IMG/VR virus record: IMGVR_UViG_3300025727_000036
Span: 1 to 31,977 of that record
DNA length: 31,977 nt
Direction: 5' to 3' (one strand)
Origin: a virus
Part shown: positions 6,032 through 13,259 of the stretch, piece after piece
Layout: each line of letters starts with the position of its first letter
How positions within the stretch are numbered: the first letter of the stretch is position 1
The notes under the pieces: generated by a model
Seen by the model: the letters and a program-made list of their open reading frames with translations, nothing else
Databases searched by the model: none
Told to the model about the DNA's origin: nothing
Position numbers and translations under genes: made by a program

Positions 6032-6568
6032 TCATCCCCAGCAGTATTCTGAAGGGTACCAGTGTCCTTTACCCTGTGGTGTTTCGTACAGCAGCCAAGC
6101 GGCGACCAGCACGTTGTTTTCCGGGTCTTCCATATCGCTGTTTGGAACTCCGGCTTTAGTTGAACGCTCTGCCCAAAACTTGGGGAGATGTTGAAACCAT
6201 CCCGTCGCCCCTGAGTCTGGATGATACGCAGTTGAGTAGGTGTCGCTCGGTTGAGCAGACGACTCACAAAACGCTACCCGTAAAGCCCACGCCCGGTCAG
6301 CCGGATCAAAGTACTGGTCAACGAGTTCGCTGAGTGTTGCGGACAGAAATACAGCCAGTGTAGTAGTAGTAGTAGTAGTAGGCGACACTCTCATAGTGGT
6401 GACCGGTGGGTGGGTGACCATTGGCAACGGATCAGGCACCCATACTGGCCACTCAGCCTCCTCAACCAACACCTTATGTGTATACGGGTCACCGCTTACA
6501 GATATGGCCACTTGGGTGCTGGCGCAGCCAAAGGATAGGGCGAGCAATATGGACGCTAGTGTACGCAT
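6032..6568 (-). CDS. secreted lysozyme-like / transglycosylase-fold protein (178 aa)
   Basis: The N-terminus (MRTLASILLALSFGCAST) is a signal peptide with Cys15 at a loosely lipobox-like site (SFGC). After a Pro/Thr-rich linker with seven Thr in a row (64-70), the C-terminal domain (about 75-178) has lysozyme-superfamily marks: LRVAFCESS with Glu102 as likely acid, then DSGATGWFQHLPKFW and DPENNVLVAAWLLYE. Cys101 and Cys176 could pair. It should cleave peptidoglycan outside the cytoplasm. A virion-associated, Rpf-like or lipoprotein role is possible. An AGAGGT-T-ACCTCT inverted repeat (6573-6585) covers the only SD-like sequence. Confidence 0.8.
   Translation of the reverse strand: MRTLASILLALSFGCASTQVAISVSGDPYTHKVLVEEAEWPVWVPDPLPMVTHPPVTTMRVSPTTTTTTTLAVFLSATLSELVDQYFDPADRAWALRVAFCESSAQPSDTYSTAYHPDSGATGWFQHLPKFWAERSTKAGVPNSDMEDPENNVLVAAWLLYETPQGKGHWYPSEYCWG
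6360..6380 (+). repeat. (GTA)7 microsatellite inside a coding region
   Basis: Seven GTA units lie within the lysozyme-like gene and read as a poly-Thr linker on the minus strand. Gain or loss of units would keep the frame and only change linker length. Confidence 0.85.
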
Positions 6569-6583
6569 CCAGAGAGGTTACCT

Positions 6584-6991
6584 CTAAGACATATCAAAAA
6601 GAAACCTACCGGGTGTGTCGTACACCGGGGTCTCTTTGTCAGGCAGGAGGCTAAGGTCAATAGGTTCCTCCAGCATCTGTTCCTCATGAGCCTCTGTGCA
6701 CTCGTCACAACGACAACCTCGTCGGTAGTCTACCCATTGTCCGTGTGTCTTAGATGACCTGCGTCTCTCTACAGGAGTCAGGCCACCCCACATACCGAAC
6801 TTCTCTCCCTTGCCATCTTTGTAAGAGGTACCATAGTTAAGGCACTCCTCCCATACGGGGCACGTAGAGCAAACGAGTCGTCCCATCTCGTACCACTGCT
6901 GTGGGTCATTAGCGTCCACTGGGGGATACCACATGAACTGTGCCTTATCTAGGCACGGTGTGTTGTTGACCCACTCAGGTGTTCCTACCAT
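6584..6991 (-). CDS. WhiB-family [4Fe-4S] transcriptional regulator with extra C-terminal Cys motif (135 aa)
   Basis: The ATG at 6991 has AAGGA 7 bases upstream, which I preferred to a longer frame from 7036. Cys13, Cys41, Cys44 and Cys50 (CSTCPVWEEC) are the four iron-sulfur ligands, and FGMWGGLTPVERRR at 65-78 is the G[VI]WGG turn with the basic DNA-contact stretch. WhiB proteins bind host sigma factor region 4 and occur in actinobacteria and their phages. Unlike a minimal WhiB it continues with HGQWVDYRRGCRCDECTEAH (Cys93, 95, 98), a cysteine motif I also associate with other actinophage proteins. It probably redirects host transcription. Confidence 0.9.
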   Translation of the reverse strand: MVGTPEWVNNTPCLDKAQFMWYPPVDANDPQQWYEMGRLVCSTCPVWEECLNYGTSYKDGKGEKFGMWGGLTPVERRRSSKTHGQWVDYRRGCRCDECTEAHEEQMLEEPIDLSLLPDKETPVYDTPGRFLFDMS

Positions 6992-6995
6992 TTTG

Positions 6996-7175
6996 TTATC
7001 CTTCTTTTTTGTTGTTGTTACAGTTATGGCATTCACCAGACCAGATGATGCTGACTAGCGGTAGCATCCTTTCACAGGTTATGCATTGCCCGTACTCATT
7101 TCCTGCGCTATCACAAAGTACCGCGTCGTCGTCAGGTTCCTCCGATGAACCATAACCATAGTACTTCTTAATCAT
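6996..7175 (-). CDS. small zinc-ribbon protein (59 aa)
   Basis: The ATG at 7175 lies 8 bases inside the end of the upstream gene. Cys31-x2-Cys34 and Cys49-x2-Cys52 (CITCERM, GECHNC) form a four-Cys zinc ribbon. An acidic patch (SSEEPDDDAV) precedes it and a short basic Asn-rich tail (NNNKKEG) follows. The stop lies 4 bases before the WhiB start, and the SD of that gene is in its last codons. A nucleic-acid or RNA polymerase contact is plausible for this fold; there is no direct evidence. Confidence 0.7.
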   Translation of the reverse strand: MIKKYYGYGSSEEPDDDAVLCDSAGNEYGQCITCERMLPLVSIIWSGECHNCNNNKKEG

Positions 7176-8616
7176 CAGATACTTCAATATCCATGATGTC
7201 GCCGTATAACTTGTCGGTGTCCTGTTGATCATACCCACCATTAGGTAGTTGCTTGGCTTGATCACCAGCGCTACTTCCAAACAGGCGAGATAGTACACCA
7301 GCGCCACCACGAGAGTCCATAGAGATAGACAGGTGTTCTCGTGATTCTGTTATGTTTCTCATCTTTTCTATGAGGGTAAACATACGATCAATCTCAACAG
7401 AGAGTGCTGGGTCAAGACCTTGCCCATCCAACTCCTCAGCGAACCGAGAGAACAGAACACGGGTCGCTTGCATCTCTACCATGATCCGCATTGCTGCCAT
7501 TAACTGGTCTTTCGTGCGAATCTCTACCGGCAGATTAAACCCGCACTCAGACTCTTCTTTGAATGCGGGACATCTGGAGGCGAGATAGCAACTATCGCAT
7601 TGTCGCAATAACTGCCCAGTGGAGGCTAAAGTGGTTACTTTTTCTACCACCGCCTCGTTGGGTTCTTCCTGCTCAGAGGCATTATTTGAGTCAAAGACGG
7701 TAGTCTCTTCCAGACCCACGCCGGGTAGTAATACTTTCTCACTCTCGTGCCGCTTCTTAGGACCTACGATAGTAATACTTGTACTAGTGGAAACCCCAGT
7801 GTCTCCACTATGGTCTTTTTGCCCGATAGTAACTATCTCGTCCTTTTCGGTGTCAGTTTCGTCGTCTAGAAGTCCATCGTTGTCTTGTCCTGAGGGGTCA
7901 TAGGCCAAAGTATCTTCGCCCGCCCATGCCTGCCAAGATCGTATGGCGAGCATACCAAGAGCATCCACAGAGTCTTCCATAACATCATCGTAGTTAACGC
8001 CCAGACGAATGATGTCAGAGCGGTGCCGCTTACGTGCGGCTTCCTTTTGTTGCGCTGGGTAGCGACGTAGCCCATGACCATCCCACACCTGCGTCTCCCC
8101 GTAGCGAATGACGGATGTCCATGAACCGACAACTACCGTGTGCCACGGGCCAGAATCAATAAGGTCAACCTTAGAGGTGAACACGATCATCTCTGTTCCC
8201 CAACGCTGCTGTAGTTGTTTAATGCGTGGGAGCGTCTTAGAGGTTATTGCTTTATCACTTAAGGCGACTCTACGTCCACGCTCACATAAGTTAGCGAGCC
8301 TCTCTAGGTCATCCTTGTCGTTCCACATGGGTACGTACTTAGAGCCTAGCCATTCGCCATCATAGTCTGGCATACCTATAATAGTATGGAGGTCTGACTC
8401 GTGTTGGCGAATGAAGTCATCAAAGCGATGGATATCTAGATCGGTTTCTGAAACGTATACCAGAATGTCTCCCCCCTTAAACTTATCTGAGAGGACTAGT
8501 TCCTTGCGCTTTGGTATCGGGAACTGCGTGAGGTTAACCGCAAAGGAGGTGACACCAGAGGCGAGTAGGAGGGATAAATGTGACCCCTTCTCCGCACCAG
8601 CAAATATAACATTCAT
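7168..8616 (-). CDS. large two-part protein: possible TIM-barrel N-terminus plus Cys-cluster C-terminus (482 aa)
   Basis: The ATG at 8616 overlaps the upstream stop (ATGA), with GGGGAGAG 5 bases before it. Residues 1 to about 225 alternate strands and helices (NVIFAGAEK, ILVYVSETDLDI, TIIGMPDY, RVALSDKAI, EMIVFTSKVDLI, HTVVVGSWTSVIRYGE) and end in SVDALGMLAIRSWQAW. This recalls TIM barrels such as tRNA-guanine transglycosylase-like phage enzymes, but only weakly. An acidic, low-complexity linker follows (about 230-320). The C-terminal part has CDSCYLASRCPAFKEESECG and a helical VEIRTKDQLMAAMRIMVEMQ region, ending GAGVLSRLFG. Function is not assigned. Confidence 0.7.
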   Translation of the reverse strand: MNVIFAGAEKGSHLSLLLASGVTSFAVNLTQFPIPKRKELVLSDKFKGGDILVYVSETDLDIHRFDDFIRQHESDLHTIIGMPDYDGEWLGSKYVPMWNDKDDLERLANLCERGRRVALSDKAITSKTLPRIKQLQQRWGTEMIVFTSKVDLIDSGPWHTVVVGSWTSVIRYGETQVWDGHGLRRYPAQQKEAARKRHRSDIIRLGVNYDDVMEDSVDALGMLAIRSWQAWAGEDTLAYDPSGQDNDGLLDDETDTEKDEIVTIGQKDHSGDTGVSTSTSITIVGPKKRHESEKVLLPGVGLEETTVFDSNNASEQEEPNEAVVEKVTTLASTGQLLRQCDSCYLASRCPAFKEESECGFNLPVEIRTKDQLMAAMRIMVEMQATRVLFSRFAEELDGQGLDPALSVEIDRMFTLIEKMRNITESREHLSISMDSRGGAGVLSRLFGSSAGDQAKQLPNGGYDQQDTDKLYGDIMDIEVSDD

Positions 8617-9095
8617 GTAAACTCTCCCCAAGTGGCTTCTGCTTTGATTATCTTCTGTTGGTCAACTTCACCAACGAGATCGTCCCATGTTCTTCGCTCT
8701 GTCTTCTTGTCTGAGCGCCATTCTATACGAGGCACAGAGGGAGCGATAGCAAGGAGTGTGGGTAAGCCCTCTTCAATGGCGAGGCGAGCGCTGTGTGGAT
8801 CAATGTCCACGAACCACACAACGCCACCAAAGGCGTTACGTAGTTGTGTTGCTCTGAGCACCTTGGACTCCGCAGTGTTGTCCGTAGCGTAGTCAATCAT
8901 GCTCGGCTTTAGGTTGTTAACTCGGAGCCAGTGCTCCATGTGATCCTTGTCATCCCGAGCGTCAGCAATGAGGATAATACTACCACTGTACTGGCTGAAG
9001 AGTAGTCCCCACAGTCGTTTACCCTCAACACTTGGGAGGCGTTCTCCGAGGGCCTTACCGGGTAGGGCCAGCGTGTCCATAGTGATTAGTATCAT
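8613..9095 (-). CDS. HAD-like fold protein (160 aa)
   Basis: The N-terminus ILITMDTLALPG fits HAD motif I with Asp7 as a possible nucleophile but without the second Asp of DxD. SIILIADARDDKDHMEHWL resembles the motif II region. FGGVVWFVDIDPHSARLAI and GLPTLLAIAP resemble the closing Asp motif. HAD proteins in phages are often nucleotide or 5' end phosphatases, but the incomplete motif I leaves activity uncertain. It lies between two Cys-rich proteins. The ATG at 9095 is 6 bases after the upstream stop; AAAGG is present but distant. Confidence 0.65.
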   Translation of the reverse strand: MILITMDTLALPGKALGERLPSVEGKRLWGLLFSQYSGSIILIADARDDKDHMEHWLRVNNLKPSMIDYATDNTAESKVLRATQLRNAFGGVVWFVDIDPHSARLAIEEGLPTLLAIAPSVPRIEWRSDKKTERRTWDDLVGEVDQQKIIKAEATWGEFT

Positions 9096-9101
9096 GAGGC
9101 A

Positions 9102-9659
9102 CTAACCTTTAGGGGGTGTCCACAACTTGCTCTTACCGGCCCCTTTGGGCTTCCTTCCAACTGGGCCGTTAACCATAGTTTCAGAGGCTACTGTGTCATG
9201 CTTAGTAGAGTACAGGCCCAACTCTTTTCTAGAGTTATATACGTAGTGCTCGTTAGCAGGACAGTACATACACAGATACTGACGATGCTTCTTGGGTACC
9301 CCTGTTTTGCGCCCAACAGTTTTAGACTCATCCTGCCAGTCAATGCATCCTGCTTTAGGGCGACTGTGTTTACTGAAACACTTCAGGGCATCCTCTTTGA
9401 GATCGTCACGTATAGCCCGAACCTCAATCTCATTGTCCATGAGTTCTTTTTTAACCGCTGTCTCCATATCCAACTTGCTGGATGTTGCTTCATCACAGCG
9501 AATAATCATAGATACATGGGATTCAGGGCGTGGGTCAGCGGCTTGTCCCAAGTGACGATTAATAGTCTCTATGAGTTCCATATCGTACTCAGCGGTTCCT
9601 TCGTAGTCCCGCATATTGTGCAGGACACCGCAGGACTTGCATAGCAAGAGGCGTGGCAT
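9102..9659 (-). CDS. multi-Cys, probably zinc-binding phage protein (185 aa)
   Basis: The start is the ATG at 9659 (MPRLLLCKSCGVLHNMRDYE), with GGAG 11 bases upstream; the frame continues upward without a signal. CKSCG at 7-11 and CMYCPANEHYVY near residue 130 form two CxxC pairs, with further cysteines in DALKCFSKHSRPKAGCIDW between them. I recall this layout from uncharacterised phage proteins. The C-terminus is basic and Gly/Lys-rich (GRKPKGAGKSKLW), suggesting nucleic-acid contact. Confidence 0.7.
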   Translation of the reverse strand: MPRLLLCKSCGVLHNMRDYEGTAEYDMELIETINRHLGQAADPRPESHVSMIIRCDEATSSKLDMETAVKKELMDNEIEVRAIRDDLKEDALKCFSKHSRPKAGCIDWQDESKTVGRKTGVPKKHRQYLCMYCPANEHYVYNSRKELGLYSTKHDTVASETMVNGPVGRKPKGAGKSKLWTPPKG

Positions 9660-9699
9660 ATTGAATTGTACTCCAGTTAGTAGTTTTGTATAAGTTAGT

Positions 9700-9921
9700 C
9701 TAGTGTTGGCAAGAGCAACTGCCTGCGGCAGACTCACCAGACACCTTAACAGGGAATCCAGAGGAATCCGCACCATAGTGCCACGGTAATTCTGATGCTC
9801 GTTGTGTCACGTTAGTAAGGTCTACCTCACCACCACGGTCTGGGGCGAGGAACTTACGGACACCGTCGTCTTTGCCTTGTACAAGGTCTTGGTTCATTGA
9901 GCGGGTTTCGTTTACAGACAT
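9700..9921 (-). CDS. small hypothetical protein (73 aa)
   Basis: The ATG at 9921 has AAGGTGAT, a long match to the anti-SD, 10 bases upstream. The product is polar and ends in GSCSCQH, a C-terminal CxC with a following His that might bind metal. The middle (LTNVTQRASELPWHYGADS) has no known motif. A TATACT lies 5 bases before the ATG, but the SD makes a leadered message more likely. Downstream there is a 40-base gap. Confidence 0.65.
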   Translation of the reverse strand: MSVNETRSMNQDLVQGKDDGVRKFLAPDRGGEVDLTNVTQRASELPWHYGADSSGFPVKVSGESAAGSCSCQH

Positions 9922-9952
9922 AGTTTAGTATATCACCTTATAGTAGTGGGAG

Positions 9953-10771
9953 TTAATAGGTCTTGCTTCCTATTTTAGAATTGCTTACTGAGGGGAACAG
10001 ACCGAGGTCTGGGTTCTTCATGGAGATAGAGGATGCTCTATTAATAGACTTATCAAAGTCTTGACGAGCGGCCTCCGCTGGGTTTTCTGATCGCCACTGA
10101 TTACGGGCACGTGTGCCTTCACGGCGTGTAGCGTTCTTCTCATCTCTTGCAGATGACTCGGCTTTGTACCAGTCAGACGCTGCCTTGCGACCGCCATCAT
10201 AGCCACCTCGGGTGTTATTTCTAGTACTTGGTCCACCGGAACCTATTTGTAGTTGTCCGGGGGTGCTCATTCCTAGAGATTGGAATAGTTTAGTGGACGG
10301 GCGATCCCCAAGAGGACCACCCACCCCCATCATCTTATTTGTGTCTATACCTTTACGGAGTGCCTCAGTTCCAACTGTTGCTGGATCAAAGGGTTTCTCA
10401 AAGGGCACTATGTCAGTAGGCGGTTTACTAGGAGGAAAGGGTGGCAGGGGGTCCAGTGGTGGGGTATCAGGGGTATCAGGGGTCTTAGGTTTATCAGGGT
10501 TATCAGGAGTACTTTCTTCCTCCGCTGTACGCTTATCTTCCACAGTGAGTTTGAACTTTGGGGCGTACTCAAAGGACCTACCTGCATCAGATGCTGTTCG
10601 GTCAGCGCCCACACCAGCGGAACCACCGCCACCAAGTCCACCACCGCCACCGCCACCGCCACCAGCGCCAGCGCCTTGTCCGCTCTGGTAACTGCCGGGG
10701 TGAAGTCCCGTGTAGATGTACTGGCCTTGTGCGGCCACGTTATCTGCGTTCATGTATCGGGGTGCTGGCAT
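9953..10771 (-). CDS. low-complexity Gly/Pro-rich protein (272 aa)
   Basis: The start is the ATG at 10771 (MPAPRYMNADNVAAQGQ), 6 bases after a perfect TATAAT and without an SD. Residues about 33-52 are nearly all glycine (GAGAGGGGGGGGGLGGGG). Residues about 85-130 are Pro, Asp and Thr rich (DNPDKPKTPDTPDTPPLDP). The C-terminal third is basic and helical (SARDEKNATRREGTRARNQW). This looks like a disordered or structural protein, possibly virion-associated. No enzymatic motif is seen. Confidence 0.7.
   Translation of the reverse strand: MPAPRYMNADNVAAQGQYIYTGLHPGSYQSGQGAGAGGGGGGGGGLGGGGSAGVGADRTASDAGRSFEYAPKFKLTVEDKRTAEEESTPDNPDKPKTPDTPDTPPLDPLPPFPPSKPPTDIVPFEKPFDPATVGTEALRKGIDTNKMMGVGGPLGDRPSTKLFQSLGMSTPGQLQIGSGGPSTRNNTRGGYDGGRKAASDWYKAESSARDEKNATRREGTRARNQWRSENPAEAARQDFDKSINRASSISMKNPDLGLFPSVSNSKIGSKTY
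10622..10675 (+). repeat. CCACCG-type low-complexity tract
   Basis: Imperfect tandem units of CCACCG and CCA/GCGCCA encode the poly-Gly stretch of the Gly/Pro-rich protein. It is expected to be variable in length between relatives. Confidence 0.7.
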
Positions 10772-10777
10772 GGTTCT

Positions 10778-10783
10778 ATTATA
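10778..10783 (-). promoter_or_regulatory. consensus -10 box, likely leaderless
   Basis: TATAAT on the minus strand lies in the 21-base gap, 6 bases before the ATG at 10771, which has no SD. No matching -35 is found, which is common in actinobacterial promoters. Confidence 0.4.
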
Positions 10784-10792
10784 CCACTCTTA

Positions 10793-11164
10793 TTAAGTCC
10801 ACATTGGGGTCATGGAGTATCTGCCTGATCCACTGAAGGTATCGTCAACAAGTGACCCATTGTGTAACATTACTGGGCTACCAGACACCCAAGATCGGTA
10901 GGAGGGTGTCTCTCGTGACGTATTGATAATGTCCATTATGCCCTGCTCGCTCTTAGCGAAGCCTCGCCGCTCTGGGTTTAGCGCTTGGGGCACCACCGGT
11001 CGGGTAGCACGTATGGTCTCTGGGTCAGAGATAGCAGAGTCTAGAGCGATGTCAACAAGGTACTCTTGTCGTGTCTGCCAAGGGCGTCTCTTTTGACGGT
11101 ACTCCTGTAGAGCGAATGCTTGGTTAACGGGGTTATCCTCGTCTACTGGTCTATTCAGTCCCAT
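10793..11164 (-). CDS. hypothetical protein (123 aa)
   Basis: The ATG at 11164 starts 14 bases inside the upstream gene. The product (MGLNRPVDEDNPVNQAFALQ) is polar, with Arg-rich helices (EYRQKRRPWQTRQEYLVDIAL). The C-terminus is Ser/Gly-rich (SGSPVMLHNGSL, DDTFSGSGRYSMTPMWT). There are no cysteines and no membrane segment. It belongs to the 13.3-9.7 kb run of small soluble proteins. I do not recognise it. Confidence 0.7.
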   Translation of the reverse strand: MGLNRPVDEDNPVNQAFALQEYRQKRRPWQTRQEYLVDIALDSAISDPETIRATRPVVPQALNPERRGFAKSEQGIMDIINTSRETPSYRSWVSGSPVMLHNGSLVDDTFSGSGRYSMTPMWT

Positions 11165-11639
11165 AGCCGTTGTTTTCTAGGTTGTTTTTGTGAGACTCAT
11201 CAATGGATACCTTGATGTTTCTAGGGTTGTTACGAAAGCGGGCCTCTGCAGCAGTAGAAGAAGATTGTGTGGACATATTAACAGCGTCCAAAGGAGAGTC
11301 ATCCTTATAAATGGTGGCGTACATACTACCTATAGGGTACTGTGCGCTATACCCGTCCCCTAAATCGTGGTGGTATATAGGGTACTCATCAGCGTCCTCG
11401 TGCTGTTCAGCGTTCTCACGTGGTCGTATATTACCAGCAGCATGGTCATCAGACCAGTGTGTGTTAACATCCTGCCAAGCGTCGGTGACTACATTGTCTC
11501 GGTACCCGCCCTTATACCCAAACGCTGCCTCTTCCATTGAATCAAAGATATTAGCACCAAGTGCCCTGCCCGCTATCTTAGACTCTTCGTCCTTAGACAT
11601 CCCAAACTGTTCACCAAACTGTGATGGGTTAACTGTCAT
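11151..11639 (-). CDS. hypothetical His/Asp-rich protein (162 aa)
   Basis: I chose the ATG at 11639 (MTVNPSQFGEQFG), which overlaps the upstream gene by 11 bases; ATGs at 11654 and 11720 are alternatives, the latter implying a 92-base overlap. The middle is rich in His, Asp and Glu (THWSDDHAAGNIRPRENAE, then EDADEYPIYHHDLGDGYSA), which could bind metal but has no standard spacing. The C-terminus is basic-amphipathic. Function unknown. Confidence 0.65.
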   Translation of the reverse strand: MTVNPSQFGEQFGMSKDEESKIAGRALGANIFDSMEEAAFGYKGGYRDNVVTDAWQDVNTHWSDDHAAGNIRPRENAEQHEDADEYPIYHHDLGDGYSAQYPIGSMYATIYKDDSPLDAVNMSTQSSSTAAEARFRNNPRNIKVSIDESHKNNLENNGYGTE

Positions 11640-11883
11640 GGCTACGAGTACCATCTTCCCATTGTATAGGGAACCCTGTGCGTCGGGCTTCGGTGTTTCT
11701 ATACGAACGGTTACCCTCACCGAGGGCTGTTATTTGGAAAAGTGGTTTACCTGATGAACCCATAACGTGTCCATTAATAAACAAACCTTCAAGGGTGACA
11801 GGGTCAATAGAGGTGACACCAGACTCATCCATTGTGGTTATGTCAGGGACGTTGTCCCCACTCATACTCAGGTCAATGGTCAT
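11629..11883 (-). CDS. hypothetical protein (84 aa)
   Basis: The ATG at 11883 makes a TAATG overlap with the upstream gene. The product (MTIDLSMSGDNVPDITTMDE) has an acidic N-terminus and a beta-like middle (LEGLFINGHVMGSSGKPLFQ), ending in a basic segment. It may be a small beta-barrel or adaptor-type protein. The family is unknown. Confidence 0.65.
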   Translation of the reverse strand: MTIDLSMSGDNVPDITTMDESGVTSIDPVTLEGLFINGHVMGSSGKPLFQITALGEGNRSYRNTEARRTGFPIQWEDGTRSHDS

Positions 11884-12200
11884 TAGTACAGGTGATCTAG
11901 GCCCTCTATAGAGCCTAATGTATCGGATGGGGTTTCTTCCATGAGTGCCCTCATCATGTCTACGTGGGCGTGCTCTCCTTCTAACTGAAGGCTTTCTGCT
12001 CGGTCGTCTACAGCAAAGCCACGGTAATCACGTCCACTAGAGCCACCTTGGAAGCGCGCTCCCTCAAACTGACGCTGGTGTTCAGCAGCAGTACGTGAAC
12101 CGTACTCCTCGTGTTGTTGCTCACGGTGATGGGTCAGGCGATTAACACGTCCGTGTGCTTTGTCCCTGTTTAGACCATGTACAATAGGATCATCATTCAT
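11883..12200 (-). CDS. hypothetical His/Gln/Arg-rich protein (105 aa)
   Basis: The start is the ATG at 12200 (MNDDPIVHGLNRDKAHGRVN), 5 bases after GAGGGGGG and overlapping the end of the upstream gene by 8 bases. The central region is a highly charged helix (LTHHREQQHEEYGSRTAAEH). The tail is an acidic helix (DMMRALMEETPSDTLGSIEG). It shows no cysteine, membrane segment or known motif. Confidence 0.7.
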   Translation of the reverse strand: MNDDPIVHGLNRDKAHGRVNRLTHHREQQHEEYGSRTAAEHQRQFEGARFQGGSSGRDYRGFAVDDRAESLQLEGEHAHVDMMRALMEETPSDTLGSIEGLDHLY

Positions 12201-12507
12201 TGAAGCCCCCCTCAATAACTCTTGTTAGTGTATCATCACCAGTGAAGTCTGAGAAGCCTATATCTGATAGACCTCCCTGCGTGTGTCCCACACCACTAGC
12301 GGACCCAGCGTGCAGGGAACCACCACCACCGCCGGTGTACTTTTCCTCTTCTGGATCAGCGTCCACGGGGGCACCCGCTAGGGCGCTAAGGTACTGGGCT
12401 TGACGTATGACAGCGTCAGTCACAGGGTTCTTATTAATGAGACGAGGGGCACGCCCGGCCTCGGGGGTGGTCCTGTCATCTGGGTGCTGAGATCGGTGCT
12501 TTATCAT
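12193..12507 (-). CDS. hypothetical protein with Gly-rich linker (104 aa)
   Basis: The ATG at 12507 follows GGAG by 6 bases and comes 2 bases after the upstream stop. A basic N-terminus (MIKHRSQHPDDRTTPEAGRA) is followed by a helix (TDAVIRQAQYLSALAGAP), a Gly-rich linker (KYTGGGGGSLHAGSASG) and an acidic C-terminus. The layout resembles small phage structural or scaffold-like proteins, without real evidence. Confidence 0.7.
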   Translation of the reverse strand: MIKHRSQHPDDRTTPEAGRAPRLINKNPVTDAVIRQAQYLSALAGAPVDADPEEEKYTGGGGGSLHAGSASGVGHTQGGLSDIGFSDFTGDDTLTRVIEGGFNE

Positions 12508-12509
12508 GG

Positions 12510-13028
12510 TTATCTCCAAAGAGGCATCAGGTGCCTCAGTCTGGACTGCCGTTCTGGGTTAGTTGGTATTTTCTCTGAACCGGGCTGTGCTCGCTTCATC
12601 GCTGTACTACCACTTATTTTACCATCATTTGTTAGGCGAGGGGCCTCAGAACCAGCGGGAGCAAACTTCATGCCCATTTGTTCATACTTTAGTCCAGTAA
12701 ACTTATTAAACTCTTCTGGCCAAAGGTAGTCCGAGGGGTTTACTCTCTCCCCTTTGTGCACACCACGGCTGTACTGGCGAAGGTTCATTCGCTCAATATG
12801 TCCGAGAACCTTGTCGGCTCGTCGGTTACCTTCCATAGGACCAAGGTACCCATCTGGGTATTGGGTCTCTACACCGGTACGGTATCCCGAGGTGAGGTAA
12901 TCTTTTGCGCTACGGAAGTTAGGGGCTGGTCCGAGGGATGCTGATGTGGCTGCTCCCGGCGGTTGCGAGGGGCTATTCCAATTGGCGAATACCGCTTGGT
13001 TACCGCTCGTTCCTGAGTCATTACTCAT
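12510..13028 (-). CDS. hypothetical protein (172 aa)
   Basis: The ATG at 13028 (MSNDSGTSGNQAVFANWNSP) lies 6 bases after the upstream stop, with only a weak GGTGTG before it. The first 35 residues are Ser/Pro/Ala-rich and likely disordered. The middle has many Tyr and Arg (DYLTSGYRTGVETQYPDGYL, RMNLRQYSRGVHKGERVN). The end is basic (PERQSRLRHLMPLWR). No family is recognised. The general character matches its small neighbours. Confidence 0.7.
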   Translation of the reverse strand: MSNDSGTSGNQAVFANWNSPSQPPGAATSASLGPAPNFRSAKDYLTSGYRTGVETQYPDGYLGPMEGNRRADKVLGHIERMNLRQYSRGVHKGERVNPSDYLWPEEFNKFTGLKYEQMGMKFAPAGSEAPRLTNDGKISGSTAMKRAQPGSEKIPTNPERQSRLRHLMPLWR

Positions 13029-13034
13029 CTTATG

Positions 13035-13256
13035 TTACACACCAGTGCTATGGGACCCTGAGGTACCAAACGCAGTCAAGATGCCCCCAGCGGCATTACC
13101 CGAGGGAGCGATTGGTACAGGCTTTTTGCTTTCACGAGCAAAACGGGTGGCCTTAATACCGGGGGCACCCTCACGAGTACGCATGGCAGGAGATCCATCG
13201 GGGTACCCGTGTGGTTTGATCTGTTCTAGGGCTTGTCGTTGGTTAGGTATAATCAT
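13035..13256 (-). CDS. small basic hypothetical protein (73 aa)
   Basis: The ATG at 13256 lies 3 bases after the stop of the SpoVS gene and has no SD of its own, so it probably relies on coupling. The product is basic and Pro/Gly-rich (MIIPNQRQALEQIKPHGYPD, ATRFARESKKPVPIAPSGN) with a hydrophobic patch near the end. No function is evident. Confidence 0.6.
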   Translation of the reverse strand: MIIPNQRQALEQIKPHGYPDGSPAMRTREGAPGIKATRFARESKKPVPIAPSGNAAGGILTAFGTSGSHSTGV

Positions 13257-13259
13257 AAG

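Noticed and set aside
6013-6267. 84-codon minus-strand ORF overlapping the lysozyme-like gene
   Set aside because: It is a shadow frame of the better supported gene 6032-6568 and has no start signal.
6573-6585. AGAGGT-T-ACCTCT inverted repeat as a terminator
   Set aside because: The loop is one base and no U-tract follows; it may only mask a weak SD.
9922-9952. TATACT five bases before the ATG at 9921 as a leaderless promoter
   Set aside because: A long SD (AAGGTGAT) overlaps the region, which implies a transcript that includes it.
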